From IMG/VR virus record IMGVR_UViG_3300042923_000383, positions 1-58,039 of that record: a DNA stretch of 58,039 bases. One strand, 5' to 3'. The notes beneath the pieces are model-generated. The model made no database searches, had not been told where the DNA came from, and was given only the letters and a program-made list of their open reading frames with translations. The stretch comes from a virus. A program made the translations under genes and the position numbers. This document shows, in pieces, positions 22,399-29,684 of the stretch (position 1 is the stretch's first letter; every line of letters begins with the position of its first letter).

Positions 22399-22563
22399 TT
22401 GTCTAGTGAAAAATGGATTAAATGCGAAATATGCCAAGATGAAGATATGGAAGAAAACATGTTTAAGTGTGAGGTTTGCGGTAGAATAATTTGTGATTGC
22501 TGCTATTTCAGTACTGGTGAATGCAAAGACTGCTTCAATAAGAGATGGGAAAACATTAATTAG
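22399..22563 (+). CDS. small RING/FYVE-like zinc protein
   Basis: A 54-residue protein from TTG 22399 behind AAGGGGTGAT. It holds eight cysteines in four pairs (CEICQ, CEVCG, CDCC, CKDC), the spacing of a two-zinc cross-brace fold. Function unknown, but it is the clearest cross-brace candidate of the many Cys-rich small ORFs here. Confidence 0.6.
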   Translation: MSSEKWIKCEICQDEDMEENMFKCEVCGRIICDCCYFSTGECKDCFNKRWENIN

Positions 22564-22659
22564 AGCGATAGCGAAAGATAGAACTTAGGTATTAAGAAAG
22601 CGTTTACAAGGGAAAATACTTACGAAACCATACGGTATATGGTTTGATTGATGTTTTTA

Positions 22660-22681
22660 CACTCCCTGATAATCAGGGAGA
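22660..22681 (+). promoter_or_regulatory. perfect hairpin upstream of winged-helix gene
   Basis: CTCCCTGA-TAA-TCAGGGAG: eight perfect pairs, 3-base loop, ten bases before the ribosome site of the gene at 22697, with no U-run on either strand. It is more likely an operator or an RNA control element than a terminator. A weaker hairpin (ACCATA...TATGGT) lies just upstream near 22628-22645. Confidence 0.45.
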
Positions 22682-22696
22682 CTATTGAGGTCGAAA

Positions 22697-23197
22697 ATGG
22701 ATAAAAATTTATTAGCTTTTTTAAATAAAGAGATAAATGTTATTAAAACAGAGGTGATTATATCAAGAGAACCAACAAATAAAGGAACTGAGTTAATTCA
22801 CTTCTCTGTCGGAGAAAAAGAACTATATCAAGTCTGGAAAAACTCCAATGATAATAACGTTAAACCTAAAAGTACAGGAGGTAAAAAGCCTTACATAATG
22901 CTTATGGTACAAGAAGTAATTAAACTAAAGAAAACTAGTATTGAAAATATCGAAGAAGTTATTGGTTTTCTTGTACTGTTAGCTGAAAATATAGAATGGA
23001 ATACAGGAAAGTTAATCAATAAGCGCAGTAAAAAGCCGCTTAAATATGTTGATTTACAAAAAACATATAGTGGTAGCAAATATAAGTTTGAAAAGACAAT
23101 GAAAATACTGAAAAACAACGACCTTCTGACACATACGCCGGAAGGTTATTTTATTTCCAGCAAACTGATTAAAAAAGGGAAAATGAGCAAGGAGTGA
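22697..23197 (+). CDS. winged-helix-like phage protein
   Basis: A 166-residue basic protein from ATG 22697 (AGG nine bases upstream). The middle (about residues 60-150) has the helical and wing pattern of RepL/MarR-like initiator or regulator domains: GFLVLLAENIEWNTGKLI, DLQKTYSGSKYKFEKTMKIL, then GYFISSKLIKKG. It may bind DNA, and the perfect hairpin ahead of it could be its operator. Replication initiator or regulator are both possible. Confidence 0.55.
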   Translation: MDKNLLAFLNKEINVIKTEVIISREPTNKGTELIHFSVGEKELYQVWKNSNDNNVKPKSTGGKKPYIMLMVQEVIKLKKTSIENIEEVIGFLVLLAENIEWNTGKLINKRSKKPLKYVDLQKTYSGSKYKFEKTMKILKNNDLLTHTPEGYFISSKLIKKGKMSKE

Positions 23198-23202
23198 TAT
23201 TT

Positions 23203-23349
23203 ATGTTTGATTTAATAAATGCGATATGTTCTGTTATTGTTGCGTTTTGTGCTTTTAACGTCAATACAGACCGTGCGATTGTTTGTTTGCTTGTTATGAT
23301 TTTAGCTACATTGTTACGGATAAATTTAAAAATTAAAGATAAGGAATGA
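23203..23349 (+). CDS. small membrane protein
   Basis: A 48-residue ORF, mostly hydrophobic, with two possible helices (LINAICSVIVAFCAF and AIVCLLVMILATLL) and a basic tail. AAGGAGTGAT precedes it. Function unknown. Confidence 0.55.
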   Translation: MFDLINAICSVIVAFCAFNVNTDRAIVCLLVMILATLLRINLKIKDKE

Positions 23350-23353
23350 TACC

Positions 23354-23608
23354 ATGCCTAAATTTGCAATTTATCCACCACTGGAAACTGGGTATTTTAT
23401 TTTAAGTGCAAAATCAAGAGAAGATGCTGTCAAGGTAGTCATGTATGATTATGACTATAATTATTTTCAAATCCAAGAAGTAACCCCTAATATGGTTCCG
23501 TTAAACGAAAAGCATTTCGATAATGGCACAATGTATACAGAACAACAGGACGGAACTTATAAAGAGTTATGCACAATATCTGGTTGCGTTATTACATTTA
23601 AAAATTAA
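23354..23608 (+). CDS. hypothetical protein
   Basis: An 84-residue aromatic protein with a beta-alpha-beta start (KFAIYPPLETGYFILSAKSRE). The SREDAVKVVMYD helix is typical of small phage domains with an FxxxAxSxEEA motif. Function unknown. AAGGAATGATACC precedes it. Confidence 0.6.
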   Translation: MPKFAIYPPLETGYFILSAKSREDAVKVVMYDYDYNYFQIQEVTPNMVPLNEKHFDNGTMYTEQQDGTYKELCTISGCVITFKN

Positions 23609-23619
23609 GGAGTGATACT

Positions 23620-23901
23620 ATGATTAATTTTGACAACGGCTGTTTTTGTACAGTAGATGCCGATGGAAAACAAACAAAAATCGGAATTGCTAACGATATA
23701 AAAATTAGTGATAATGTTATTGGTTCTGATAATGGCAAACGTCCGATACTCACTAAAAAAGTTCGTGGAACGTTTAAGAATGTAAAAGTTAACAACGATT
23801 TTTTCTTATGGCTACAAATTGAGCATAGCCGTATGCTTAGACATATGTACGAGTTTATGGAATCGGTAAAAGCACTGAGGAAAGGGAGTTATCAATCATG
23901 A
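23620..23901 (+). CDS. hypothetical protein
   Basis: A 93-residue basic protein with alternating strands and loops (DNGCFCTVDADGKQ, NGKRPILTKKVRG) and a helical C-terminus. AAGGAGTGATAC is the same leader as upstream genes, suggesting a common operon. It overlaps the next gene by four bases. Confidence 0.55.
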   Translation: MINFDNGCFCTVDADGKQTKIGIANDIKISDNVIGSDNGKRPILTKKVRGTFKNVKVNNDFFLWLQIEHSRMLRHMYEFMESVKALRKGSYQS

Positions 23902-24167
23902 TTAAAAAGACAATGTTCGCAGCTTCACCACTTGGCAAGGAAAAAGATTTTTGCGAAGCTATTGCTAAAGATATAGACGAAATTAAAAATGCAGGTTTAG
24001 AAGTAGAAATACACTATCAAGCAAGCACAGCAGGTTATTCAGCGATAATACTTGGTAAAGAAAAAATTGAACGCATACTAAATACCGCAAATAAAATAAC
24101 TGATTCGTGGATAAAAACGGCATTAGAGAATAAAAACTCAGGAGGTAAGGGAGCTATAGACGAATAA
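23898..24167 (+). CDS. hypothetical protein upstream of XPF-like nuclease
   Basis: An 89-residue protein coupled on both sides by stop/start overlaps. It contains LEVEIHYQASTAGYSAIILG, which looks like a strand-turn-strand. Coupling to the nuclease gene suggests a related role. Function unknown. Confidence 0.6.
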   Translation: MIKKTMFAASPLGKEKDFCEAIAKDIDEIKNAGLEVEIHYQASTAGYSAIILGKEKIERILNTANKITDSWIKTALENKNSGGKGAIDE

Positions 24168-24709
24168 TGATCTATTCATACACCGAAACCGAGCTAAAAA
24201 CACTACTAAAATCTCTTACTATCATCGTAGATACACGTGAGCAAGCCAATAATCACGTAATTGACTACTTTACCAAGAAGAAAATACCATACATAACAAA
24301 AAAATTAGATTACGGTGACTACTGTTGCTATATTGGAGCTAATCCAGAGTTGGGAATAATGAGAGATATGTATTTTACCGATACTGTCGTAATTGAAAGG
24401 AAAAATTCTCTAACAGAGCTATCAAACAACCTATCGAATGACCGTGAACGCTTTGTTAACGAGCTAATCCGCAAAGGAAATACAAAACTATTCTTAATGA
24501 TCGAAAACACGCCAAACGGATACGGAGACATTCTGACACATAATTACCGTAGCCAGTACAATGAAAAATCTTTTATTGGCACATTAAAAAGTATGGAATC
24601 ACAATACGATATACATATTAACTTTTTGTCGGACAATGAATTGTCTGGCTTTTTTATTTGGTCAACTTTATATTATGGAATTCGCAACTACTTGTTAGGG
24701 AGAGGATGA
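24167..24709 (+). CDS. ERCC4/XPF-type nuclease
   Basis: A 180-residue ERCC4-domain endonuclease. The core is clear: IIVDTREQANNHV (about residues 20-32), KLDYGDYCCYI (about 47-57), VVIERKNSLTEL (about 76-87; the ERK catalytic triad), then NDRERFVNELIR. These proteins cut branched or 3'-flap DNA; the XPF and Mus81 families use the same motifs. The phage protein lacks the tandem HhH end of XPF/Mus81, so DNA targeting must come from elsewhere. It is followed by a small membrane gene and the Mre11-like enzyme. Confidence 0.87.
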   Translation: MIYSYTETELKTLLKSLTIIVDTREQANNHVIDYFTKKKIPYITKKLDYGDYCCYIGANPELGIMRDMYFTDTVVIERKNSLTELSNNLSNDRERFVNELIRKGNTKLFLMIENTPNGYGDILTHNYRSQYNEKSFIGTLKSMESQYDIHINFLSDNELSGFFIWSTLYYGIRNYLLGRG

Positions 24710-24712
24710 ACT

Positions 24713-24874
24713 ATGAAAAATCTTATTAATTGGGTTGTTAAAATAGTAGCAATTCTTGTTGTGTTATACGCAATTGACGTTTGGGCGTATATATTTAACA
24801 ACCAACCGCCTACGTTCGGAGAATCAGCTATAATAATTTTACTTTTACAACTTATTTTGGATAAAAAGGAGTGA
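24713..24874 (+). CDS. small membrane protein
   Basis: A 53-residue protein with two hydrophobic stretches (VVKIVAILVVLYAI and AIIILLLQLIL). AGAGGATGAACT precedes the ATG. Function unknown. Confidence 0.55.
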   Translation: MKNLINWVVKIVAILVVLYAIDVWAYIFNNQPPTFGESAIIILLLQLILDKKE

Positions 24875-24878
24875 CAAC

Positions 24879-25964
24879 ATGGACTGGAAACAACTAGTAC
24901 TATCAAAACATGAAGTTATCGGCAACAAATGGGAGAAAATTTCATCTGAAATAGAAAAAGAAACAGGCGAGATTGTTAAACCATCCGCAATAAGGGGATT
25001 TATCAGAAATGAAAAAATGAAAGCAACTAAACCTGTCATAGAATCAAGTGATTTGCTTAAATTACTGGACAAGCCCCATGCAATAGACGAGTTGGTCAAT
25101 AAAAGCGGATTGAGCAAACGCATTATATTGGCTCAGATTGAAGATTACAAAGATGCAGGATACAACATAGAAGAAATTGACGGTACATATCAATTATCTA
25201 AATATATTGTGCCAAAAGACAATGAATATTCTGCTGATTGGAACGGAAATAAAATTATAAAGTTTGGCGTCGTGTCAGATACGCATTTATGCTCAAACGA
25301 TCAACAGTTAACGCATTTAAACTCATTCTATGACTTGCTTGTAAAAGAAGGTATTAGCGAATGCTACCATGCTGGAGATATTAGCGAAGGTGTTAACATG
25401 CGACAAGGACACCAATACGAGGTTTTTAAACAGGGGGTAGATCAACAGGCTAGATACATTATAGAAAATTATCCTGAAAGAGCAGAAATAAAAACATATT
25501 ATATTACTGGGAACCATGACCATAGTGGAATTAAATCCGCAGGGGTAGATATTGGGCGGATGATAAACAATGAAAGAGAAGATCTGATTTATCTAGGTAA
25601 ACAATCAGCACGTGTAATGCTTACGCCTAATTGTTCAATGGATTTAGTGCATCCTCTCGATGGAGCGTCATACGCAATTTCATATTCAACACAGAAATAC
25701 ATAGATTCTTTAAGTGGTGGCAGTAAAAGTTCAATTTTAATAATCGGACATCATCATAAATCGTTTATGCTACCTGTTTATCGTAATATTGCAGCATTTG
25801 AAGCAGGTACATTCCAAAAACAGACTAAATGGATGCAAGGGAAAAGGTTGGCCGCTAACGTGGGCGGGTGGATTTTAGAGGTTGAAGTTGATTCAGAAGG
25901 AACTATTAAACGCTGTAAGGGCGAATTTATTCCATATTACAAATTTATAGAGAACGATTATTAA
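24879..25964 (+). CDS. Mre11/SbcD-like metallophosphoesterase with N-terminal HTH
   Basis: A 361-residue protein. Residues 1-115 hold two helix-turn-helix-like segments (IEKETGEIVKPSAIRGFIRNE region and NKSGLSKRIILAQIEDYKDAGY). Residues about 125-340 form a calcineurin-like phosphoesterase with GVVSDTHL, HAGDISEG, TGNHDHSG and the final GHHHKS metal motifs. Similar phage proteins are annotated as Mre11/DNA-polymerase-II-small-subunit-like exonucleases. A nuclease or nucleotide-directed phosphodiesterase role on phage DNA ends is likely, with the HTH part binding DNA. AAGGAGTGAC precedes the start. Confidence 0.8.
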   Translation: MDWKQLVLSKHEVIGNKWEKISSEIEKETGEIVKPSAIRGFIRNEKMKATKPVIESSDLLKLLDKPHAIDELVNKSGLSKRIILAQIEDYKDAGYNIEEIDGTYQLSKYIVPKDNEYSADWNGNKIIKFGVVSDTHLCSNDQQLTHLNSFYDLLVKEGISECYHAGDISEGVNMRQGHQYEVFKQGVDQQARYIIENYPERAEIKTYYITGNHDHSGIKSAGVDIGRMINNEREDLIYLGKQSARVMLTPNCSMDLVHPLDGASYAISYSTQKYIDSLSGGSKSSILIIGHHHKSFMLPVYRNIAAFEAGTFQKQTKWMQGKRLAANVGGWILEVEVDSEGTIKRCKGEFIPYYKFIENDY

Positions 25965-25975
25965 GGCGGTGTAGC

Positions 25976-26347
25976 ATGAAGCATAAAGTAATTTGTGTAG
26001 ATTTCGACAACACTATAGCAAAAGTGACCAATTACCCTATAGTTGATGGATTGATACAAGAATCAAAAGAAATATTAACAAAATACCACGCTAAAGGTGG
26101 TCAAATAGTGATTTGGACATGCCGTACTGGAATTCACCTTCAAGATGCGGTTATTTTTTTGCGTGAAAATAATATACCTTTTGATTCGGTAAACAGATAT
26201 TTACCTTGGCAAATTGAAGAATATAGAAATTCATTTCCAGACGTAGAACCAGACGGACGTAAAATATGTGCTGATATGTACATTGATGATAAAAACCCCG
26301 GCGGAATTGATTGGAATCTAATTAAAAATTTATTGGAGGTTGAATAA
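25976..26347 (+). CDS. HAD-superfamily hydrolase
   Basis: A 123-residue HAD-like phosphatase with motif I CVDFDNTIAKV (nucleophile D near residue 9), motif II IVIWTCRTG, and motif IV MYIDDKNPGG (acidic pair near residue 101). Short HAD proteins of this kind in phages may dephosphorylate nucleotides or sugar phosphates or act in DNA-end repair. Substrate not determined. AAGGCGGTGTAGC precedes the ATG. Confidence 0.82.
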   Translation: MKHKVICVDFDNTIAKVTNYPIVDGLIQESKEILTKYHAKGGQIVIWTCRTGIHLQDAVIFLRENNIPFDSVNRYLPWQIEEYRNSFPDVEPDGRKICADMYIDDKNPGGIDWNLIKNLLEVE

Positions 26348-26348
26348 C

Positions 26349-26672
26349 GTGGAAGAAATAAAGGGAGTATCGCCAGAAGCCGAAATAATTACTAATGAAA
26401 ACGGTGGTATGCAATCAAAGACTGAATATGCTTTTCACTTATGCGACCCAATGGCACTTTTAAAACTTGCCGAAGTAATGCAAATAGGAGCAGATAGATA
26501 CGAAAGAGATAATTGGAAAAAGATCGATGCTGAAAGTCATTGGAATCACCTAATAATTCATTTGATGGCATGGAAAACTGGAGATAAACAGGACGATCAT
26601 TTAGGACATGCAATGGCAAGAATGATGATGCTGTTTACTATGGCTAACGAAGAAGAAAATAAAAATAAATAA
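26349..26672 (+). CDS. DUF5664 dATP/dGTP diphosphohydrolase-like protein
   Basis: A 107-residue protein from GTG 26349 after GGAGGTTGAATAAC. It matches the DUF5664 pattern: FHLCDPMALLKLAEVMQIGA, RYERDNWKKI, then SHWNHLIIHLMAWKTGD and LGHAMARMMML, with His and acidic residues placed as in MazG-type active sites. Members are predicted dATP/dGTP pyrophosphohydrolases. It probably adjusts the dNTP pool, in line with the MazG-like protein at 6938. Confidence 0.8.
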   Translation: MEEIKGVSPEAEIITNENGGMQSKTEYAFHLCDPMALLKLAEVMQIGADRYERDNWKKIDAESHWNHLIIHLMAWKTGDKQDDHLGHAMARMMMLFTMANEEENKNK

Positions 26673-26707
26673 ATTTTTAAAACTACTTGATTTTACTAGA
26701 TTCTTCT

Positions 26708-26740
26708 GTTAACATTACAGTATAAAAGTTAATCTAAAAA
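26708..26740 (+). repeat. GTTAAC...GTTAATCTAAA motif before integrase
   Basis: GTTAAC-N14-GTTAATCTAAA precedes the integrase gene; a close copy with N12 lies at about 21502-21530 after terS. Spaced direct repeats beside a recombinase could be integrase arm sites or binding sites of a shared regulator. Confidence 0.4.
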
Positions 26741-26752
26741 GGAATGGTAAAT

Positions 26753-27328
26753 ATGAATCCAAAAGGTAATGTCGCTACAGCAAATGCAATAAAAGATATC
26801 AACAAACTTAACGACATGAAAGATTGGCTACTCAAGCATAATGAGCGAGATTATCTTTTATTTGTACTTGGTATCAATAGCGGATTACGGATAACTGACC
26901 TGCTTAAATTAACGGTTGAAGATGTCAAAGACGGTTCAGTAATAATCAGGGAGCAGAAAACACATAAGACGAAACAGTTTGCATTGTCGGATACTTGTAT
27001 AAGGGCTATTAATCAATATTTAGAAAACACAGGAATAAAGACAGGTACACTTTTCCCTAGTGCCAGCTGCAGAACAAGGGGAAAGCCGATCACAAGAGAG
27101 TATGCGTGGTCAATATTTAAAAAGGCTGCTAATTATGTTGGTATTACTGAAAACATTGGTACTCACTCTATGAGAAAAAGCTTCGCATATTGGGCATTAA
27201 GGAATGGCGTAGACATAGCTTTTATCATGGAGGCATTAAACCATTCAGACCTAGTTCACACAAAGCGATATATTGGCATCACTGCTGACGAATTAAACAA
27301 CGTTCTGTATAAGAATATGAATCTATAG
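26753..27328 (+). CDS. minimal tyrosine recombinase / integrase
   Basis: A 191-residue protein from ATG 26753. It is nearly all catalytic domain: GLRITDLLKL with the first Arg (about residue 45), QKTHKTK with the catalytic Lys, HSMRKSFA (H-x-x-R, about 140-143), LNHSDLVHTKRYIG with the second His and the Tyr nucleophile. The usual SAM-like core-binding and AP2-like arm domains are missing; typical phage integrases are 350-400 residues. It may act as the integrase, with a host helper, or as a resolvase. It lies next to the immunity genes. Confidence 0.85.
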   Translation: MNPKGNVATANAIKDINKLNDMKDWLLKHNERDYLLFVLGINSGLRITDLLKLTVEDVKDGSVIIREQKTHKTKQFALSDTCIRAINQYLENTGIKTGTLFPSASCRTRGKPITREYAWSIFKKAANYVGITENIGTHSMRKSFAYWALRNGVDIAFIMEALNHSDLVHTKRYIGITADELNNVLYKNMNL

Positions 27329-27341
27329 GGAGTTGATTACC

Positions 27342-27488
27342 ATGGTATTAATACTAGCTATAATCCTACTGGTAATACTAAACATGTTAGGTGTTAAAGA
27401 TGCGCCACATAGAGGGGCTAGATCGGGACAATTGAGAGCTAGAGGTTCTTTAAGAAAAATCACAGGTAATCGGAAGATGTGGCGATAA
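27342..27488 (+). CDS. small membrane protein
   Basis: A 48-residue ORF: hydrophobic residues 1-16 (MVLILAIILLVILNML) followed by a basic Arg-rich tail. GGGAGTTGATTACC precedes the ATG. A bidirectional terminator follows. Function unknown. Confidence 0.55.
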   Translation: MVLILAIILLVILNMLGVKDAPHRGARSGQLRARGSLRKITGNRKMWR

Positions 27489-27489
27489 A

Positions 27490-27525
27490 ATAAAAAAGAG
27501 AGCGAAATTAATCGCCCTCCCAAAA
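27490..27525. terminator. bidirectional terminator between converging genes
   Basis: GAGAGCGA-AATTAA-TCGCCCTC (one mismatch) between A-rich and T-rich flanks separates the plus-strand gene ending 27488 from the minus-strand gene ending 27536. Confidence 0.6.
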
Positions 27526-27535
27526 TACAAATATT

Positions 27536-27805
27536 TTATTTTAATGCAGCTTGCAAAACTAACTTTATACCAGCGGCAAAACCATCATTAAATCCTCTTT
27601 GTTCGAAAAACGCAGCCATTTTATTAGCAGCTATATCAAGATCAGCCACAATATTCTTGTCGTGTGATGTTTCTTTTAACTTCTCAAATAAATCATAAGT
27701 AGTTTGTACACTATCCGAGACGATTTCGTCAATAGTCGCATCTTCTTTCGCCGGTTGAAAATCAACCAAGTTTTCTGTTATTGATTCTAATAAATTTCTA
27801 GCCAT
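27536..27805 (-). CDS. small helical phage protein, DUF6809-like
   Basis: An 89-residue acidic helical protein ending RGFNDGFAAGIKLVLQAAL, which resembles the C-terminal FxxGFxxGxxL helix of DUF6809-like phage proteins (tentative). It lies downstream of the antirepressor and is probably transcribed with it. Confidence 0.6.
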   Translation of the reverse strand: MARNLLESITENLVDFQPAKEDATIDEIVSDSVQTTYDLFEKLKETSHDKNIVADLDIAANKMAAFFEQRGFNDGFAAGIKLVLQAALK

Positions 27806-27835
27806 TATAAAATCTCTCCCTTAAATTTATATTAA

Positions 27836-28573
27836 TTATTGTAAAACGCTTAATACTGATTCATTCCATTGAACTTGATAACCACTATGACCATTACGGG
27901 TATAAGGAATTTCTTCCCCATAGCTTTTCCCTTCATCGGTTAAACGCCAAGTATTATCTATCTTAGCTTGCAAGCCTTTATCAACTAGTAAAGCATTTGC
28001 CTTAATTGCAGATAAATTAATACGTTTGCCAATCTCAGTAGCGTTTAGGAATCCAGTATCGTGTTCGGCAGGTGGTAATAACTTCTTGATTGGTTCTAAT
28101 TCTAAGCCAGTAGTTTTCTCCACCATAGCGATACACACTGATTGAGCAATTCCAATTTTGATACCTAGTTTCTTAGTAAGATATTCAGCGGTATCAAGTG
28201 CATCTTTTATCGCAGGCTTGATTCGTGGTATAATTTGTTTAGAACGTATTTGTTTAACACCGTTTGTGATATTGGAAAATTGCTTTTCAATCTCAATAAA
28301 GTAATTTCTAGCTTGTTCACCCCGTTCTGATTTTGAAACCATACAGAGCTTTTTAGCAAAGTCAATCGATAAGTAATGGTTAATTGATGCTTGTCCACCG
28401 CATTCTTCATTTATGAGGAATGGAAAATAATCAGATTCTTCAATTGCAAATTGGTTATCAGTAATATTGCTTTTGCACCATCTAGAATAATTTTTAGAAT
28501 CAAGCCCTAAAAACTCATATAACTCTCTAGATGTGGTTTTACCTGCTTCGTTTACATTTATTAAACTATTCAA
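27836..28573 (-). CDS. AntA/AntB-family antirepressor
   Basis: A 245-residue protein. Residues 8-95 match the AntA/AntB N-terminal domain: SRELYEFLGLDSKNYSRWC, SDYFPFLINEE, SIDFAKKLCMVSKSERGEQARNYFIE. The C-terminal part has an ANT-type wing/helix segment (TEIGKRINLSAIKANALLVD). These proteins bind and inactivate phage repressors. The gene faces the XRE repressor gene across a 95-base region with a consensus promoter and two operators, so repressor and antirepressor form a switch. ATG 28573 with GGAGTTG upstream on the minus strand. Confidence 0.88.
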   Translation of the reverse strand: MNSLINVNEAGKTTSRELYEFLGLDSKNYSRWCKSNITDNQFAIEESDYFPFLINEECGGQASINHYLSIDFAKKLCMVSKSERGEQARNYFIEIEKQFSNITNGVKQIRSKQIIPRIKPAIKDALDTAEYLTKKLGIKIGIAQSVCIAMVEKTTGLELEPIKKLLPPAEHDTGFLNATEIGKRINLSAIKANALLVDKGLQAKIDNTWRLTDEGKSYGEEIPYTRNGHSGYQVQWNESVLSVLQ

Positions 28574-28592
28574 TATAACAACTCCTTTGTTT

Positions 28593-28607
28593 GGTACTCA
28601 ATGTACC
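28593..28607. promoter_or_regulatory. operator O1, GGTAC-N5-GTACC
   Basis: GGTAC-TCAAT-GTACC inverted repeat, 36 bp centre to centre from O2, within the leader of the antirepressor transcript. Likely binding site of the 28669 repressor. Confidence 0.75.
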
Positions 28608-28620
28608 TCTTTTGATTTAG

Positions 28621-28649
28621 ATTATATAGGTACGATATGTACCTGTCAA
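28621..28649 (-). promoter_or_regulatory. consensus promoter of the antirepressor with operator in the spacer
   Basis: On the minus strand TTGACA (plus 28644-28649), 17 bases, TATAAT (plus 28621-28626): both hexamers are perfect consensus. The 17-base spacer contains operator O2. Confidence 0.85.
28629..28643. promoter_or_regulatory. operator O2, GGTAC-N5-GTACC
   Basis: GGTAC-GATAT-GTACC, same half-sites as O1, sitting exactly in the promoter spacer. A bound dimer would exclude RNA polymerase from the antirepressor promoter. Confidence 0.8.
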
Positions 28650-28668
28650 TATTTTTTTGGAGGAAATT

Positions 28669-28887
28669 ATGAATTTATCATATAGACTTAGAGAAATTCG
28701 CAAAAAAAATAATATAAGTCAACAGGAGATATCTGCATTAATAAATGTTACTCCTAGAGCTTGGAGGTTTTATGAAACAGGGGATAGAGAACCATCAATT
28801 AAAGCATTAGTTATTTTAGCTGACCATTTTAATGTTTCGGTTGATTATCTAGTAGGCATGACAGACGATTCAACGCCATATAAATAA
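28669..28887 (+). CDS. XRE-family phage repressor
   Basis: A 72-residue repressor from ATG 28669 behind GGAGGAAATT. The helix-turn-helix spans LREIRKKNNISQQEISALINV and RAWRFYETGDREPS, followed by KALVILADHFNVSVDYLVG, the end typical of SinR/C1-type domains. There is no long dimerisation or RecA-dependent cleavage domain, so induction would come through the AntA/B protein rather than self-cleavage (inference). Its operators are the GGTAC sites upstream. Confidence 0.87.
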   Translation: MNLSYRLREIRKKNNISQQEISALINVTPRAWRFYETGDREPSIKALVILADHFNVSVDYLVGMTDDSTPYK

Positions 28888-28908
28888 TAAACGAAAGAAG
28901 ATGAACGC

Positions 28909-29607
28909 ATGCACGACTTGTGGGCAACATTATTTTTATTTTCTTTTATAGGACTGATAATAGGGCTATTTAAACCTAAAATTATGTTTTTAGGCAATAA
29001 AGATAAAACGCGAAAGCATGTTTTGAATTTATATGGAACTTTGACGTTAATATTTTTAATCTTTGATTCGTATACAATGCCACCGATTAATCATGACAGT
29101 ACGATTAAACAGTCAAATGTAAGCAATAATGTTGCATCAATAACGACAAATAAACCTGTTAATAATTCCAAACAGGAATTTGATGCTTTTTATAATAATT
29201 TTAAAAAATATCATGATGGATTAGGAGACGCTTTTAGTAAACTACAAAACTCAATGGATATGATGGATAAAGGTGGGATAAATCCTACTGATTTTTACAA
29301 TTATTTAAAAGCCACCGAAAATTTACTTTTGATTGCATGGTCTGATACTGATAAAATGGAAGTTCCTAAAGGATTAGATGATAGCCAAAGTAAAGAAGTA
29401 GAACAATGTATAAAATATTTGTCGCTTTCCGCATTGACAGGTAAAGAAGCTGTCGGTTCGTTAATGAATGTTATGAATAATAAAAATTACATGGAAAACA
29501 AAATGAATTTTGAAAATAATATTAAACAAGCATTGGCGGCACATAAAAACGCTGGTGAAAATATTGAAAAAGTTAAAAATGAGATATACAAACAAACCGC
29601 AAAATAA
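28909..29607 (+). CDS. membrane protein downstream of repressor, possible exclusion factor
   Basis: A 232-residue protein with two N-terminal transmembrane segments (TLFLFSFIGLIIGLF and LYGTLTLIFLIFDSY), then a long soluble, helical domain (NSKQEFDAFYNNFKKYHDG and later EVEQCIKYLSLSALTG). It follows the repressor in the same direction, 20 bases away, which is where temperate phages keep genes expressed in the lysogen. A superinfection-exclusion or defence role is plausible but not shown. No family recognised. Confidence 0.6.
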   Translation: MHDLWATLFLFSFIGLIIGLFKPKIMFLGNKDKTRKHVLNLYGTLTLIFLIFDSYTMPPINHDSTIKQSNVSNNVASITTNKPVNNSKQEFDAFYNNFKKYHDGLGDAFSKLQNSMDMMDKGGINPTDFYNYLKATENLLLIAWSDTDKMEVPKGLDDSQSKEVEQCIKYLSLSALTGKEAVGSLMNVMNNKNYMENKMNFENNIKQALAAHKNAGENIEKVKNEIYKQTAK

Positions 29608-29684
29608 ATAATTAAGCGGTTAAAGCAGGAATATATTGGCTTTTGTAGAAATATTATATAAAAATATCAAAGGATGTGTGTTGA

